This document shows positions 17,786 to 27,091 of a stretch of 64,000 bases of DNA, in pieces. Every line of letters starts with the position of its first letter. Within the stretch, counting starts at the first letter, position 1. Where the stretch lies: NCBI RefSeq assembly GCF_017874255.1, contig NZ_JAGGLD010000002.1, positions 248,001 to 312,000 of the forward strand, given 5' to 3'. Origin of the DNA: Paenibacillus shirakamiensis (GTDB lineage Bacteria; Bacillota; Bacilli; Paenibacillales; Paenibacillaceae). The notes below the pieces were generated by a model. The model saw only the letters and a program-made list of their open reading frames with translations. It made no database searches and had not been told where the DNA came from. The position numbers and the translations under genes are program-made.

Positions 17786-19144
17786 ATGGCTACTCTTCAT
17801 CCACAAAAACCAAATATCATCGTGTTCTTTACGGACCAGCAGCGATGGGATACCACCGGAGTGCATGGTAACCCTATGGGACTCACACCGAATTTCGACC
17901 GATTGGCTACCTATGGAACCCATATTGATTATTCTTTTACCTGTCAGCCTGTATGTGGACCTGCTAGATCCTGTCTACAGACTGGGCACTATGCCACTAG
18001 TTCTGGTTGTTATCGCAATGGAATTCCGTTGCCTAATCATTTAGAGACCATCGCTGAGCTATTTCAGCAAGATGGGTACGATACCGGATACATTGGCAAG
18101 TGGCATCTGGCAGACGAAGAACCCGTCCCTGCCCCACAACGTAGGGGGTACGAATATTGGTTAGCTTCAAATATCTTGGAATTCTCCTCGGATGCTTATC
18201 ATACTGTCGTCTACAACAATGACAATCAGCCGGTGAAGCTGCCAGGTTACCGGGTCGATGCACTTACCGATGCCGCCATTCGCTATATTGATGGTCATCA
18301 AGACGATCCCTTCTTCTTATTCCTGTCTTATCTAGAGCCCCATCATCAGAACCACAGGGATGACTATCCTGCACCTACGGGATACCGCGAACGCTATAAT
18401 GGTGCTTGGCTTCCTCCAGACCTTGCTGCTCTTGGAGGTACGGTCCATCAGCATATCGGCGGATATTATGGGATGGTCAAACGGCTGGATGAAGCGCTAG
18501 GTCGAATTCAAGATGCTTTGAAAAGTCTGGATTTAGAGCAGAATACGATCCTTCTATTCACCTCAGATCACGGGAACCATTTCAAGACAAGGAACGAGGA
18601 ATACAAACGATCGGGGCATGATAGCTCGATTCGTGTTCCTACCGCGATTACAGGACCTGGATTTTCTGGAGGAAAAAAAGTGCAGGAACTGGTTAGCCTT
18701 ATTGACCTTCCCCCCACACTGCTAGATGCTGCAGGTATCAAGGTCCCTTCTCACATGCAGGGTAGATCCATCTTGCCTATTCTACGTGGACAGTCTCCTC
18801 TTCTATGGCCAGAGGAAGTGTTCATACAGATTAGTGAAAGTGAAGTAGGACGAGCAATTCGAACTAGAAAATGGAAATATGGCGTCATAGCTCCCGATCT
18901 AGATGGGTATACACATGAGGGTGCTGAAATGTACCAAGAAGCCTATCTTTACGATCTTGATGCTGATCCTTATGAACTTACGAACTTAATCGGCTGGGAT
19001 TCCCATGATGAGGTCAGTGCCGTTCTACGTGAGCGGCTACTCCGCAGAATGGAGGAGGCGGGCGAAGCCCCCCCAACTATTGTGCCTGCTACTAAGAAAG
19101 ATGGCGGACAACGCAAAGTAAGCGCTCAGGAAGCACGAGGCTAA
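17786..19144 (+). CDS. Cytoplasmic sulfatase (alkaline-phosphatase superfamily, Cys-type)
   Basis: A 452-residue sulfatase without a signal peptide. 'KPNIIVFFTDQQRWDT' carries the metal-binding acidic pair, and 'CGPARSCLQTGHY' is the C-x-P-x-R signature whose cysteine must be converted to formylglycine. 'GYIGKWHL' and 'LLFTSDHGNH' complete the metal and sulfate site. ATG 17786 has AGGA nine bases upstream; ATG 17765 is possible too. Being cytoplasmic and last in an ABC sugar operon, it probably desulfates the imported substrate. No maturase gene is in the window. Confidence 0.9.
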   Translation: MATLHPQKPNIIVFFTDQQRWDTTGVHGNPMGLTPNFDRLATYGTHIDYSFTCQPVCGPARSCLQTGHYATSSGCYRNGIPLPNHLETIAELFQQDGYDTGYIGKWHLADEEPVPAPQRRGYEYWLASNILEFSSDAYHTVVYNNDNQPVKLPGYRVDALTDAAIRYIDGHQDDPFFLFLSYLEPHHQNHRDDYPAPTGYRERYNGAWLPPDLAALGGTVHQHIGGYYGMVKRLDEALGRIQDALKSLDLEQNTILLFTSDHGNHFKTRNEEYKRSGHDSSIRVPTAITGPGFSGGKKVQELVSLIDLPPTLLDAAGIKVPSHMQGRSILPILRGQSPLLWPEEVFIQISESEVGRAIRTRKWKYGVIAPDLDGYTHEGAEMYQEAYLYDLDADPYELTNLIGWDSHDEVSAVLRERLLRRMEEAGEAPPTIVPATKKDGGQRKVSAQEARG

Positions 19145-19175
19145 TGCCCATATTCAGGCTACGCAGGAGCTATGT

Positions 19176-19226
19176 AAAACCCCAAAAGATGAGCGATAGG
19201 TTCGCTTTATCTTTTGGGGTTTTGTT
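19176..19226 (+). terminator. Terminator of the sulfatase operon
   Basis: AAAACCCCAAAAGAT and ATCTTTTGGGGTTTT are perfect inverted arms flanking a short loop. Confidence 0.9.
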
Positions 19227-19287
19227 GTTATCTTTCACAGTATATTCCCTGTATGATCTAAGTTTTTACTATGCATGCTGTCTTAGA

Positions 19288-20013
19288 TTAACTTTTTACA
19301 CTTGTTGAGGGCGGCGTGATTCGGGCCTTCGGCGTATTTCTCCCTCTAGACACACCTCTGTGCTTGCCTTCCTGACTCTCCAGTCTACGGGAAAAGCGAG
19401 AAAGACTATAATTCACAATAAAATATAGAAGGGCTGCTAAGAAAAGTGTAGGGAACACTACACTGTTACCTTGTCCCATCACAATTTGAGCATTATGCAT
19501 AAGTTCAGGAAGCGCAATAATAACAGCCAACGAAGTATCTTTTAATAGAGAAATAAACTGACTAACTAATGGAGGAACCATCCGTCTTAGACCGATTGGC
19601 AGCGTAACACAACGAAGTGTCTGTATCCGAGTCATACCTGAAGATTGGGAAGCCTCCACAATTCCCTTATTCACCGATGCTAATCCACTCCGCACAATTT
19701 CGCATATCATAGCGGCTTCAAATAAAGTTAAGGCAGTAACAGCCGCCCAGAATGGGGACATCTTCAGTCCAACTTGCGGCAAGGCAAAATAAGTGAAAAA
19801 GATGAGCAGCAGTAAAGGAAGATTACGAAGGGTCTCCACAATCAATCCGATAACCGGCGATACAATTGGAATATGGGAATACCGAACAACGCCTAGAGCT
19901 ACACCTAAAATGAAACTGAATACAATGGCTACAGCTGCAAGCAGAAGCGTATACAGAAAACCTTCAATAACAAACTGCACATTATGCACGGAATAAGCTT
20001 GTGAGAAATCCAT
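19288..20013 (-). CDS. glnP: Glutamine-type ABC permease
   Basis: A 241-residue HisMQ-type permease: 'EGFLYTLLLAAVAIVFSFILG', 'ETLRNLPLLLLIFF' and the EAA loop 'EASQSSGMTRIQTLRCVTLPIGLRRMVPPL'. The C-terminal ~25 residues are basic and variable. It is the last gene of a cluster ordered ATPase - binding protein - permease - permease, as in Bacillus subtilis glnQHMP. Glutamine or glutamate specificity rests on this gene order and family resemblance. Confidence 0.88.
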   Translation of the reverse strand: MDFSQAYSVHNVQFVIEGFLYTLLLAAVAIVFSFILGVALGVVRYSHIPIVSPVIGLIVETLRNLPLLLLIFFTYFALPQVGLKMSPFWAAVTALTLFEAAMICEIVRSGLASVNKGIVEASQSSGMTRIQTLRCVTLPIGLRRMVPPLVSQFISLLKDTSLAVIIALPELMHNAQIVMGQGNSVVFPTLFLAALLYFIVNYSLSRFSRRLESQEGKHRGVSRGRNTPKARITPPSTSVKS

Positions 20014-20028
20014 ACCATTCAGCTCCCT

Positions 20029-20679
20029 TTAACCTACTCTAGCCATACGACGTTCTAAGACACGTGTCGCATAAGCTAAAGGGAAAGTAAGAATCAGGTA
20101 AAACATGCCCACGAAGATATAAGTATCCATCGTATTATACGTCTCCAAGTTCACCTGATCTGCAAAATACATCAAGTCCATTCCTGCCACCATACCTAGT
20201 ATGGAAGAATTCTTCACAAGGTTCAGAAATTGATTGCTAATCGGTGGAATTACGATCTTAATTGCCTGAGGCAAAATAATAAACCGCATCGCCTGAGCGT
20301 AAGTTAAGCCCGATGAGATCGCCGCCTCTAACTGTCCTGTAGACACGGATTGAATTCCAGCCCGAATGGCCTCGGCAATAAAGGACGAGGTATAAATTGT
20401 AAGTCCCAAGGTGCCTGCCTGGAATCCGTTAAGCTGTATACCCACTGAGGGCAGGCCAAGATAAAAGATAAATACGACAAGCAACAGCGGAATGTTGCGG
20501 AAGAACTCTACATACGCAGTCCCTACACCTCGAAGAACCTTCACAGGGGATATGCGAAACACTGCGATCAGTGTTCCCAAGATAAAGCTGCCTACCAATC
20601 CTAAGAGACTTGCAAAGATTGTATATAGAAATCCTTCTAGATAATCTGCCCAATGCTGAGTGAGAACGGAGAAATCCAT
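20029..20679 (-). CDS. glnM: Glutamine-type ABC permease
   Basis: A 216-residue HisMQ-type permease with 'EGFLYTIFASLLGLVGSF', 'EFFRNIPLLLVVFIFYLG' and the EAA loop 'EAAISSGLTYAQAMRFIILPQAIKIVIPP'. It starts three bases after the binding-protein stop and is 15 bases from the other permease, so the genes are co-transcribed. The pair forms the membrane channel. Confidence 0.88.
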   Translation of the reverse strand: MDFSVLTQHWADYLEGFLYTIFASLLGLVGSFILGTLIAVFRISPVKVLRGVGTAYVEFFRNIPLLLVVFIFYLGLPSVGIQLNGFQAGTLGLTIYTSSFIAEAIRAGIQSVSTGQLEAAISSGLTYAQAMRFIILPQAIKIVIPPISNQFLNLVKNSSILGMVAGMDLMYFADQVNLETYNTMDTYIFVGMFYLILTFPLAYATRVLERRMARVG

Positions 20680-20682
20680 ACT

Positions 20683-21486
20683 TTAATCCGCCGAAGGCTT
20701 CTCGCCAATCCATTTTTCATAGATCGCCGCATATTGCCCGTTATCTTTCAATTCTGAAATCGTATCATTTACTACTTGCAGTAAATCCGTATTCCCCTTC
20801 TTAGCCGCAATCCCATAAGGCTCATCTGTAAAAGTCCCGCCGACCACGGTATATCCCGGGTCCTGCTTGCTCATGCCATATAGAATTGCATTATCAGTAG
20901 TAAGAACATCACCTTTGCCTGCTTTGAGTGCTGTGAATGCTTCTTGATAATTCTCGAACTGAAGTACACTTAAGCCAGATACTTTATCTTCAATATTCTT
21001 GATTGAAGTTGCGCCCTTAACACCAATGACCCTCGTATCTTTTGTAATATCAGCAAGGCCTTTGATTTTGCTTCCTTGCTTCACAAGTAGGGATTGACCT
21101 GCCTTGAAATACACATTAGAGAAATCTACTTGTTTCTTCCGCTCGTCGGTGATGGTCATGGTAGCTATGATCAGATCGATATCTCCATTGTTAAGCAGAG
21201 GAATTCGCGTCTTGCTCGTTACTTCTTTTAATTCAAGCTTGTTTTCGTCTCCGAAAATTTTCTTGGCAATCGCTTTGGACATATCAATATCAAAACCGTC
21301 TACCTTTCCACTTGCGGTATCTTTTAATCCAAATAATTTTGTATCATACTTCACACCGACTACGAGTTTGCCGCGATCTTTAATGTCTTTCAGGCCGCTA
21401 CTGTCCTTAGCATTACATCCTGACAATACAAGCGTAAGCGTTAACATCACTGTAGTCCCTAAGCTTAGAACATGATTCTTCTTCAT
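20683..21486 (-). CDS. glnH: Glutamine/glutamate-binding ABC lipoprotein
   Basis: A 267-residue protein with lipobox 'LSGC' at ~23. 'IKDRGKLVVGVKYDTKLFG', 'GFDIDMSKAIAKKI', 'VTSKTRIPLLNNGDIDLIIATMTIT' and 'YGIAAKKGN' define the polar amino acid binding family. The ATG at 21486 with GAGGGG nine bases upstream is preferred over the in-frame start at 21504. The 'D-x-R' pocket pattern fits acidic or amide amino acids. Confidence 0.9.
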   Translation of the reverse strand: MKKNHVLSLGTTVMLTLTLVLSGCNAKDSSGLKDIKDRGKLVVGVKYDTKLFGLKDTASGKVDGFDIDMSKAIAKKIFGDENKLELKEVTSKTRIPLLNNGDIDLIIATMTITDERKKQVDFSNVYFKAGQSLLVKQGSKIKGLADITKDTRVIGVKGATSIKNIEDKVSGLSVLQFENYQEAFTALKAGKGDVLTTDNAILYGMSKQDPGYTVVGGTFTDEPYGIAAKKGNTDLLQVVNDTISELKDNGQYAAIYEKWIGEKPSAD

Positions 21487-21514
21487 TATGGTTACCCCTC
21501 TCATCTTCGTTTCA

Positions 21515-22243
21515 TTAGTGATTAATGACTTTACTCAAAAATTCGCGGGCACGTGGCTGGTCAGGTTCAGCGAAAAATTTAGCGGGTGTAGTATCTTCCA
21601 GAATCCGTCCTTCATCCATAAAAATAATGCGATCCGCTACTTCACGAGCAAATCCCATCTCATGGGTCACCACCACCATGGTCATTCCTTCACTGGCGAG
21701 AAGCTTCATTACACTTAGAACTTCTCCAATGACTTCGGGGTCCAGTGCTGAGGTTGGCTCATCAAACAGCATAATTTTGGGTTTCATTGCAAGCCCCCGG
21801 GCAATAGCCACCCGCTGCTGTTGTCCACCAGATAACTCAGAAGGAAAAGCCTCAGCTTTATCACGAATTCCTACTTTTTCAAGATAGGTCATTGCTGTGC
21901 GCCGCGCTTCCTCCTTACTGATCTTGAGGACCTGTACCGGGGCTAGTGTAATATTATCAATGACTTTCAAATGCGGGTATAGATTGAAATGTTGAAAGAC
22001 CATCCCAATACGTTTCCGTAGAGACTGAATATCAGCTTTGCTCTCATCTACTTGGGTACCGTCTACTTCGAGTTGTCCTTCCGTAACAGTTTCCAGCCGG
22101 TTGATACAGCGCAAAAGTGTACTTTTGCCGGAACCCGAAGGACCAATGACTACAACCACTTCTCCCTCGACGACGTCCAGATTAATGTTCTTAAGGACTT
22201 GGAAATCCCCATAATATTTATTGACCTGTCGAAATGAAATCAT
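21515..22243 (-). CDS. glnQ: Amino acid ABC transporter ATPase
   Basis: A 242-residue ATPase with Walker A '[12 protein letters not shown]', Q loop '[15 protein letters not shown]', signature '[16 protein letters not shown]', Walker B '[14 protein letters not shown]' and H loop 'VVTHEM'. It is first in the glnQHMP-like operon. The 230 bases upstream are AT-rich; I could not define a convincing TnrA or CodY site there. Confidence 0.93.
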   Translation of the reverse strand: MISFRQVNKYYGDFQVLKNINLDVVEGEVVVVIGPSGSGKSTLLRCINRLETVTEGQLEVDGTQVDESKADIQSLRKRIGMVFQHFNLYPHLKVIDNITLAPVQVLKISKEEARRTAMTYLEKVGIRDKAEAFPSELSGGQQQRVAIARGLAMKPKIMLFDEPTSALDPEVIGEVLSVMKLLASEGMTMVVVTHEMGFAREVADRIIFMDEGRILEDTTPAKFFAEPDQPRAREFLSKVINH

Positions 22244-22403
22244 CTGTACACTCCGTTCTGAGAGTTATAAATCAACTCTATACCAACATAAATTAATACA
22301 TATTTACAATTATATGTTAACAATCATAACTCAACTTTCTGTTTTTTTGAAACATTAAATTATATTTAAGGATGAATATGTAAAATAAAATGATTGAACG
22401 ATA

Positions 22404-22443
22404 TAAAAAAAGCCCATTTCCACCTAGACAGGGGAGTGGGCTT
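22404..22443 (-). terminator. Terminator of the chemotaxis receptor gene
   Basis: AGCCCA (22411-22416) pairs with TGGGCT (22437-22442), followed by a run of seven T on the minus strand. Confidence 0.75.
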
Positions 22444-22472
22444 ATTTGACTTATTATTTTGATCATTCTTTT

Positions 22473-24161
22473 TCAATCAATCTTGAACCGTTGTACTTCA
22501 CTTTGCAGTTCTTGTGCCAATGAACTTAGACGCTCTGCCGCTGAAGATATGCCTACCATCTTGTTCACTTGTTTGTCAGAAGCCATCGCAAGGAGACGTG
22601 AATTTCCTGCAATATGCCTAGATAGTTCTTCTACACGTTCCTCAGATTGGATCATCTGCTCGGTTCCGGCTGAGATTTGTTCGGATGCTGCAGATACTTC
22701 TTGTACTTGCTCGGTGACCGTCTCAATGGAAGTCTGGATAGAATGGAATACTTCGCCTGCCTGACTTACAATCCGAATACCGGAACGTACTTCTTCCGCC
22801 CCTTTATCCATAGAGACTACGGCTCCTTCGATATTTTTGACCATATTGTTAATTAAGGAGGCAATCTCCTCTGACGACTGCGTAGAATGATCCGATAATT
22901 TCTTCACTTCGCCAGCTACAACGGCGAAACCTCTTCCATGCTCTCCTGCACGTGCGGCTTCAATAGAAGCATTCAGCGATAACAGATTAGTCTGACCTGC
23001 AATATCTCGAATTAGCTCTGTAATGTGGGCAATCTTCTTCGACTGTTCCCCGAGATCATTAATAATCTGAGAGGAGTCCTGAACACGTTCATCGATCGTC
23101 CCCATCTGACGTATCGTTAGTTTCATGAATTCGGTTCCTCGCGCACTATCATTCAAAGCACGTTCTGAGGAGGAAGCTACGGTCGTGGCTGAATCTGCAA
23201 TCCGGTAAATGCTAGTCGCTGTCTCTTGTAGTGAGGTCTTGTTCTCATTCATCGAATGAACCTGACGCTCCGTAGCGCCAGAGATATCCATGACTGCTTC
23301 GCGCATCTGATTTGCGGTCTGCACAGCTTCTTCCGAACCTGTGGATAGTTCACTAGAAGCTGAGGCTACCTGTTGCGAACTTTCGCTGATCGTGTTGAGC
23401 AAGCTTTTTAAATTGTGTTTCATACTATTAAATGCTTGCGCCATCTGACCAATCTCATCTTTATTGTTCAACTGAATATCCTGAATGGTCAGATCACCCG
23501 CTGCAATCTGCTTAGCAGATGCAGCCAGTACCGTCACCGGTCTAGAGATCATTCGACCGAATACATAAGCAATCAGAGCACCGATCAAAAAGGCTAGTAT
23601 AGATACGCCAATTACAGTATTTTTTACATTGTTGACACTTCGGCTGGTATCGGCCGCGGTCTGATCCAGCATCTTCTTCTGTAGCAATTCTAAGCTACTC
23701 GCCTTATCAGCAAGGGCTTTAGCCATGGGTACACATTGCTGCTGTACCATGCGTGTATATACGTCAATCTGATTTTTTTGTTTGGCCGCTATAATATCTA
23801 CTGTTACACTAGCATACTTAGCTTCCAAATCTTTCAGCTCACTAAGAACAGCTTTGGTCTGTCCCACCGGAAGTTTGTTATCCAGTTGCTTCAATTCATT
23901 AGCAAAAGAAGCGCGCCCTTGTCTATAGGCATCAAGTTGTTCATTGTCTCCCGTAAGAAGATACCCTCTAAGGTCCTTCGCTTGCTTGGTCACAATATAT
24001 TGTAATTCTTTGGCCGACAAAATATTGGTGACCTGATTATTCAACAAATGTGAATAAGACTTATTTATAGTGGAGAGCTGGACGTAGCTGATCGTGGCCA
24101 CAATCAGGGTCAGGAGTATAGTTACTGCAAAACCACTGAACAGCTTTTTTCTTATATTCAT
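22473..24161 (-). CDS. Methyl-accepting chemotaxis protein with CHASE3-like sensor
   Basis: A 562-residue receptor: transmembrane helix ~10-31, an extracellular helical region ~32-185 with 'AKDLRGYLLTGDNEQLDAYRQ' typical of CHASE3, second transmembrane helix ~186-206, HAMP domain ~207-260 ('GRMISRPVTVLAASAKQIAAGDL'), then the cytoplasmic signalling hairpin with tip 'IAGQTNLLSLNASIEAARAGEHGRGFAVVA'. AAAGGTGA precedes the ATG. The signal sensed is unknown. It stands alone, with no other chemotaxis gene nearby. Confidence 0.95.
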   Translation of the reverse strand: MNIRKKLFSGFAVTILLTLIVATISYVQLSTINKSYSHLLNNQVTNILSAKELQYIVTKQAKDLRGYLLTGDNEQLDAYRQGRASFANELKQLDNKLPVGQTKAVLSELKDLEAKYASVTVDIIAAKQKNQIDVYTRMVQQQCVPMAKALADKASSLELLQKKMLDQTAADTSRSVNNVKNTVIGVSILAFLIGALIAYVFGRMISRPVTVLAASAKQIAAGDLTIQDIQLNNKDEIGQMAQAFNSMKHNLKSLLNTISESSQQVASASSELSTGSEEAVQTANQMREAVMDISGATERQVHSMNENKTSLQETATSIYRIADSATTVASSSERALNDSARGTEFMKLTIRQMGTIDERVQDSSQIINDLGEQSKKIAHITELIRDIAGQTNLLSLNASIEAARAGEHGRGFAVVAGEVKKLSDHSTQSSEEIASLINNMVKNIEGAVVSMDKGAEEVRSGIRIVSQAGEVFHSIQTSIETVTEQVQEVSAASEQISAGTEQMIQSEERVEELSRHIAGNSRLLAMASDKQVNKMVGISSAAERLSSLAQELQSEVQRFKID

Positions 24162-24530
24162 ATGTATTTCACCTTTCTTGTAAAAATTAGTATGTAAGTT
24201 CTATTTTTACCCATTCAATATTATAACTTTCGTCCCCTCTCAACGAATAATATACCCTATTTTTAGGCATAGAGAATCATTTTTTTGTTAAATCTGGCGA
24301 TATGTTTATATTAACGGTAGTTTTCATAGTTTAGTTCAGTCTTCCACGAAAAAAACATAAAAAAGACCCTTCTACTCAACATGCAGTAGAATGGTTCTCC
24401 TTTTTTGCATAGCTATTTTAGTTATACCACTAAGTTCGTAATGCCCAATTGCTTCCGGATAACAAAATTATAAATGTGCCCAACTAACTAAGCTCATATC
24501 CCTCATTTTGATAGGATAGCATACATATGA
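24162..24530. other. Gene-free stretch with one orphan hairpin
   Basis: About 370 bases without a supported gene. ACCcTTCTACT and AGTAGAAtGGT around 24364-24391 form a strong hairpin with A6 on the left and T6 on the right, so it could terminate either strand. No convincing gene feeds it. Confidence 0.4.
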
Positions 24531-24582
24531 AAAAAGCCCTAAAATACAAGCATCAGTATAAGCTGATGTTTGTATTCTAGGG
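24531..24582 (-). terminator. Terminator after the left small gene
   Basis: A long hairpin (CCCTAGAATACAAACATCAG paired with CTGATGCTTGTATTTTAGGG on the minus strand) ends in six T. The right copy at 26585-26640 is the same element with more mismatches. Confidence 0.85.
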
Positions 24583-24631
24583 TATTTCCATCAATGATAT
24601 GTAGTTGGCATAGGTGTATGTATTTATATTA

Positions 24632-24790
24632 CTATCTAGTTCTCGTACTAGAGGTTTGAATTTTCTCTTGTAAAATATCTCGGAAGCTACGGTTTTTATC
24701 TACCTCGTCTTTTTTGGTCTGTGTCACCGTTTGGGGTCTGAACGATGGATAGGGATAATAAGCTCCAATCTCATGGACTTTCAGGCTCAT
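24632..24790 (-). CDS. Unknown 52-residue protein, left paralogue
   Basis: An ATG at 24790 with AGGAGG eight bases upstream opens a 52-residue frame starting MSLKVHEIGAYYPYPSFRP and ending in 'RSFRDILQEKIQTSSTRTR'. It shares 'LK-x-x-EI-x-A-x-YPY', 'K(D/E)' and 'F-R-D/N-IL' with the degenerate frame at 26537-26782 in the duplicated block. No known domain is recognised. A bidirectionally convincing ribosome binding site and terminator argue that it is expressed. Confidence 0.65.
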   Translation of the reverse strand: MSLKVHEIGAYYPYPSFRPQTVTQTKKDEVDKNRSFRDILQEKIQTSSTRTR

Positions 24791-24988
24791 ACAGTAATCC
24801 TCCTGATTTGATAGGTTTAAGTAATTTCTCAAGTATTATGTACCCTGAACTCCAAGATGGTAAACCTTTTTTGGCGAAAACAGGAGAATAGAGCCAGTTA
24901 TTTAATAATGTATTCGGGTTATTTTAGAAGGCATAAGAGGTAAGGGCTAGAGATATTAATTGCAACCCTGTCCATATAACTGCAAAGA

Positions 24989-25015
24989 AAGACCGAGGTC
25001 AGGGACCTTGGTCTT
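24989..25015 (-). terminator. Terminator copied from the end of pdp, left copy
   Basis: AAGACC-aAGGTC and GACCT-CGGTCTT form the hairpin; the core GGTCAGGGACCTTGG is identical to the pdp terminator at 26996-27024. Confidence 0.7.
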
Positions 25016-25037
25016 CCACATCATTAGGACTTCTATG

Positions 25038-25107
25038 CTATTGGGTAACGATTCCATCAAATAGAACAGGGACATCCATCCAGATTGTGTTCAAATATTG
25101 TTCAGCT
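25038..25107 (-). pseudogene. Fossil of the pdp C-terminus
   Basis: Directly after the Ig-like gene's TAA, 23 further sense codons end in 'MDVPVLFDGIVTQ' and a TAG. The last codons of pdp at 27051 encode '[13 protein letters not shown]' and stop. Position relative to the shared terminator and small gene is the same in both copies. The fragment has no start and is a relic of duplication. Confidence 0.7.
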
Positions 25108-25109
25108 TT

Positions 25110-26540
25110 TTAATATACCGTTACTTTCACCGATGTTGTCTTACCGCCATACGTCGCAGTAAGCGTCGTTGTTCCTTTTTTTATCCCCGTGAATTCACCT
25201 GCTTTGTCCACACTTACAATGGAGGGATCATCCGAAGTAATCTCAGCATTTTGAGTGACATTATAATCTTTGCCTTCCTTTTTAGCGAGAATCTGAGTAG
25301 ACAAGGTCTTGCCTACGGAGATACTGTACTCCTCATCACTGAATGCTATAGATTCTGTTGCTGCGTTAGGCTGACCCGGAGGGTTCTCACCCTCGGTAGA
25401 GAGATAGGTCAATTTGAGTGAAAAATCATTTGTTGGTTCAAAGTAATTTATGTTGGATATGAGTATAATGCCATGATTGACAGCTTTAGAATCCACATTA
25501 CGGGATTCTAAAGGGGTATAGGATTTGAGCTCCCCGTTCGCCTTCGTTATATATACACCTTCATTGCAAGCAAAGACATAACCTGCTCCATACACAGGTT
25601 GAATTGACCTGCAGTACCCCGTTCCAATATTTTTATCCCATTCTTCTTGTCCATTTTTGTCGAGCTTCAGAAGATTGAAGCTATCACTATTAACATAATG
25701 TTGGATTACCACGCCTCCATCAGATGCGAGTGCCATACTGGGTCTAATTTGGTTAGACTTTTTTTTCCATATTATTTGACGGGAAGAATTTAATTTCCAA
25801 ATTGTTGCTTCCTTTTTTTCTGCTTCTTCAGCGCCTATAACATAATAATTCCCCTCAGCATCTTCAAGAATAGAGTAAAGTGTTCCATCTTCTTGAAGTA
25901 GAGCTCCAGAAGGCGAACTAGAAACAGCTAAATAATCCCACTCTTTCACTCCATCCGAATTATATTTTATAAGTTTTGTTGTAGTATACTCAGAACCATT
26001 ATAACTACGAAGAGCTAGCACTATTCCGTAATCATTGGTCTCTATCATAAAAGGCACTTCTTGACTTGAATCTTCTTTATTAAGAATTGTCTCCCACATT
26101 ACAATCCCATTCTTGTCTAATTTAGCTATATAAAAACTTCGTAATCCATTTTGATCCTGGAAAGAACCTCTTAAAATAAAACCTCCGTCCCGAGAAACTA
26201 TTGCATCACCAAAAGAAAAATTACTATACTTGTCGGGTGAAAAAAGTCTTGACCAAATAATGTTTCCCTGCATATTTATTCTTGCCAAATAAAATTCTTG
26301 TTTTCTTGTATATGGGGTGCTATATAAGCTATTGTAGCCAACCAAGCTTATAATGCCTGATTGCTCTCTTATTTGAGTATTAAAAACGTGAATATTAGGG
26401 TAATATTTGCTCCAAACCACTTCTGGATCGTTGACCGCTGCTGAAGCTGGGCTACTTAAGATCCCTATACTTAGTAGTACACCTAACAAAATCCCTGTCA
26501 CTGTCACTCTCACGTTCCACATGTTCCATTTCTTCATCAA
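25110..26540 (-). CDS. Secreted protein with C-terminal bacterial Ig-like (BIG2) domain
   Basis: A 476-residue protein with a signal peptide (hydrophobic ~14-30, 'SSPASAA' cleavage). Residues ~40-370 hold repeated beta strands with 'R-D-G-G-F-I-L' and 'I-x-W-x-K' elements that look like a propeller of PQQ/WD-like blades ('GIVMWETIL', 'RQIIWKKKS', 'GQEEWDKNI'). Residues ~395-476 are a BIG2 domain ('SVGKTLSTQILA', 'DDPSIVSVDKAGEFTGIKKGT'). It sits between the two duplicated blocks. Surface binding is inferred. Confidence 0.75.
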   Translation of the reverse strand: MMKKWNMWNVRVTVTGILLGVLLSIGILSSPASAAVNDPEVVWSKYYPNIHVFNTQIREQSGIISLVGYNSLYSTPYTRKQEFYLARINMQGNIIWSRLFSPDKYSNFSFGDAIVSRDGGFILRGSFQDQNGLRSFYIAKLDKNGIVMWETILNKEDSSQEVPFMIETNDYGIVLALRSYNGSEYTTTKLIKYNSDGVKEWDYLAVSSSPSGALLQEDGTLYSILEDAEGNYYVIGAEEAEKKEATIWKLNSSRQIIWKKKSNQIRPSMALASDGGVVIQHYVNSDSFNLLKLDKNGQEEWDKNIGTGYCRSIQPVYGAGYVFACNEGVYITKANGELKSYTPLESRNVDSKAVNHGIILISNINYFEPTNDFSLKLTYLSTEGENPPGQPNAATESIAFSDEEYSISVGKTLSTQILAKKEGKDYNVTQNAEITSDDPSIVSVDKAGEFTGIKKGTTTLTATYGGKTTSVKVTVY

Positions 26541-26782
26541 CTAAGCCCACATCCTTCTCTATTATTGTGATGGCATACATATGAAAAAAGCCCTAAAATA
26601 CAAGCATCAAGTATACCCTGGTGTTTGTACTCTAAGACGTCTCCATCCATTCTTATGTAGTCTAGTAGAATATTGCGGAAGCTAAATTTTGCTCTTAAAT
26701 CCTCTTTTCTTGGCCCTTTGTCACCGTCTGGGATGCGCACGATTAGATAAGGATAACAAGCTCTGATTTCATCCATCTTCAA
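26537..26782 (-). pseudogene. Degenerate right paralogue of the 52-residue gene
   Basis: The frame resembles the left paralogue in 'EIRACYPY' and 'FSFRNILLDYI', but the codon matching the left ATG is AAA, the ribosome binding site (AGGGGG) is 13-14 bases from the nearest TTG, and the equivalent stop is lost so that the frame reads through the terminator hairpin to overlap the next start. These are signs of decay, though a TTG-initiated product is not excluded. Confidence 0.55.
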
Positions 26783-27091
26783 AGATTTACATCAAACCCC
26801 CTGAACCCTTTTGATCTGACAGGATTGAGGTTTCTTCATCATTATGCATTCTGCAATTTAAGAATGTAAACCTTTTTAATCCAAAATAGTTATATATATC
26901 CATTTAATGCATTACCTCTCTGGGTCACTTTGGTTAGGTCTGTGAAATTAGGGCCAGAGCCATCATGTACAACCCTGGCCTTAGTAACTGCAAATAAAGC
27001 CCAAGGTCAGGGACCTTGGGCTTTAATATGCTATTCTTTCAAAAGATATGCTATTCCGTTACGATGCCATGGACTAGTACAGGGACATCTG
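26573..27091. repeat. Duplicated block, right copy
   Basis: Partner of 24519-25080. Its right end is inside the intact pdp gene, so this is the parental arrangement of pdp tail, terminator, small gene and terminator. Confidence 0.8.
26996..27024 (-). terminator. Terminator of the deo operon (after pdp)
   Basis: AAAGCCCAAGGTC and GACCTTGGGCTTT are perfect arms around a three-base loop region. It ends the deoC-cdd-nupC-deoB-deoD-pdp transcript. Confidence 0.85.

Larger units (their letters stand above)
24519..25080. repeat. Duplicated block, left copy
   Basis: This block matches 26573-27091 in order: a 37-base identical stretch (24519-24555 versus 26573-26609) carrying a terminator, a small gene, an AT-rich gap, a hairpin sharing GGTCAGGGACCTTGG, and a tail resembling the 3' end of pdp. 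The two copies flank the Ig-like-domain gene. Left copy is ~560 bases, right ~520, with several small indels. Confidence 0.8.

Noticed and set aside
22250-22400. TnrA box upstream of glnQ
   Set aside because: TGTTAACATATAATTGTAA is AT-rich and partly similar, but the required TGT-N-A ... T-N-ACA arms do not both occur.
24355-24515. Small RNA between a TATAAT at ~24460 and the hairpin at 24364-24391
   Set aside because: There is no acceptable -35 and no independent support.
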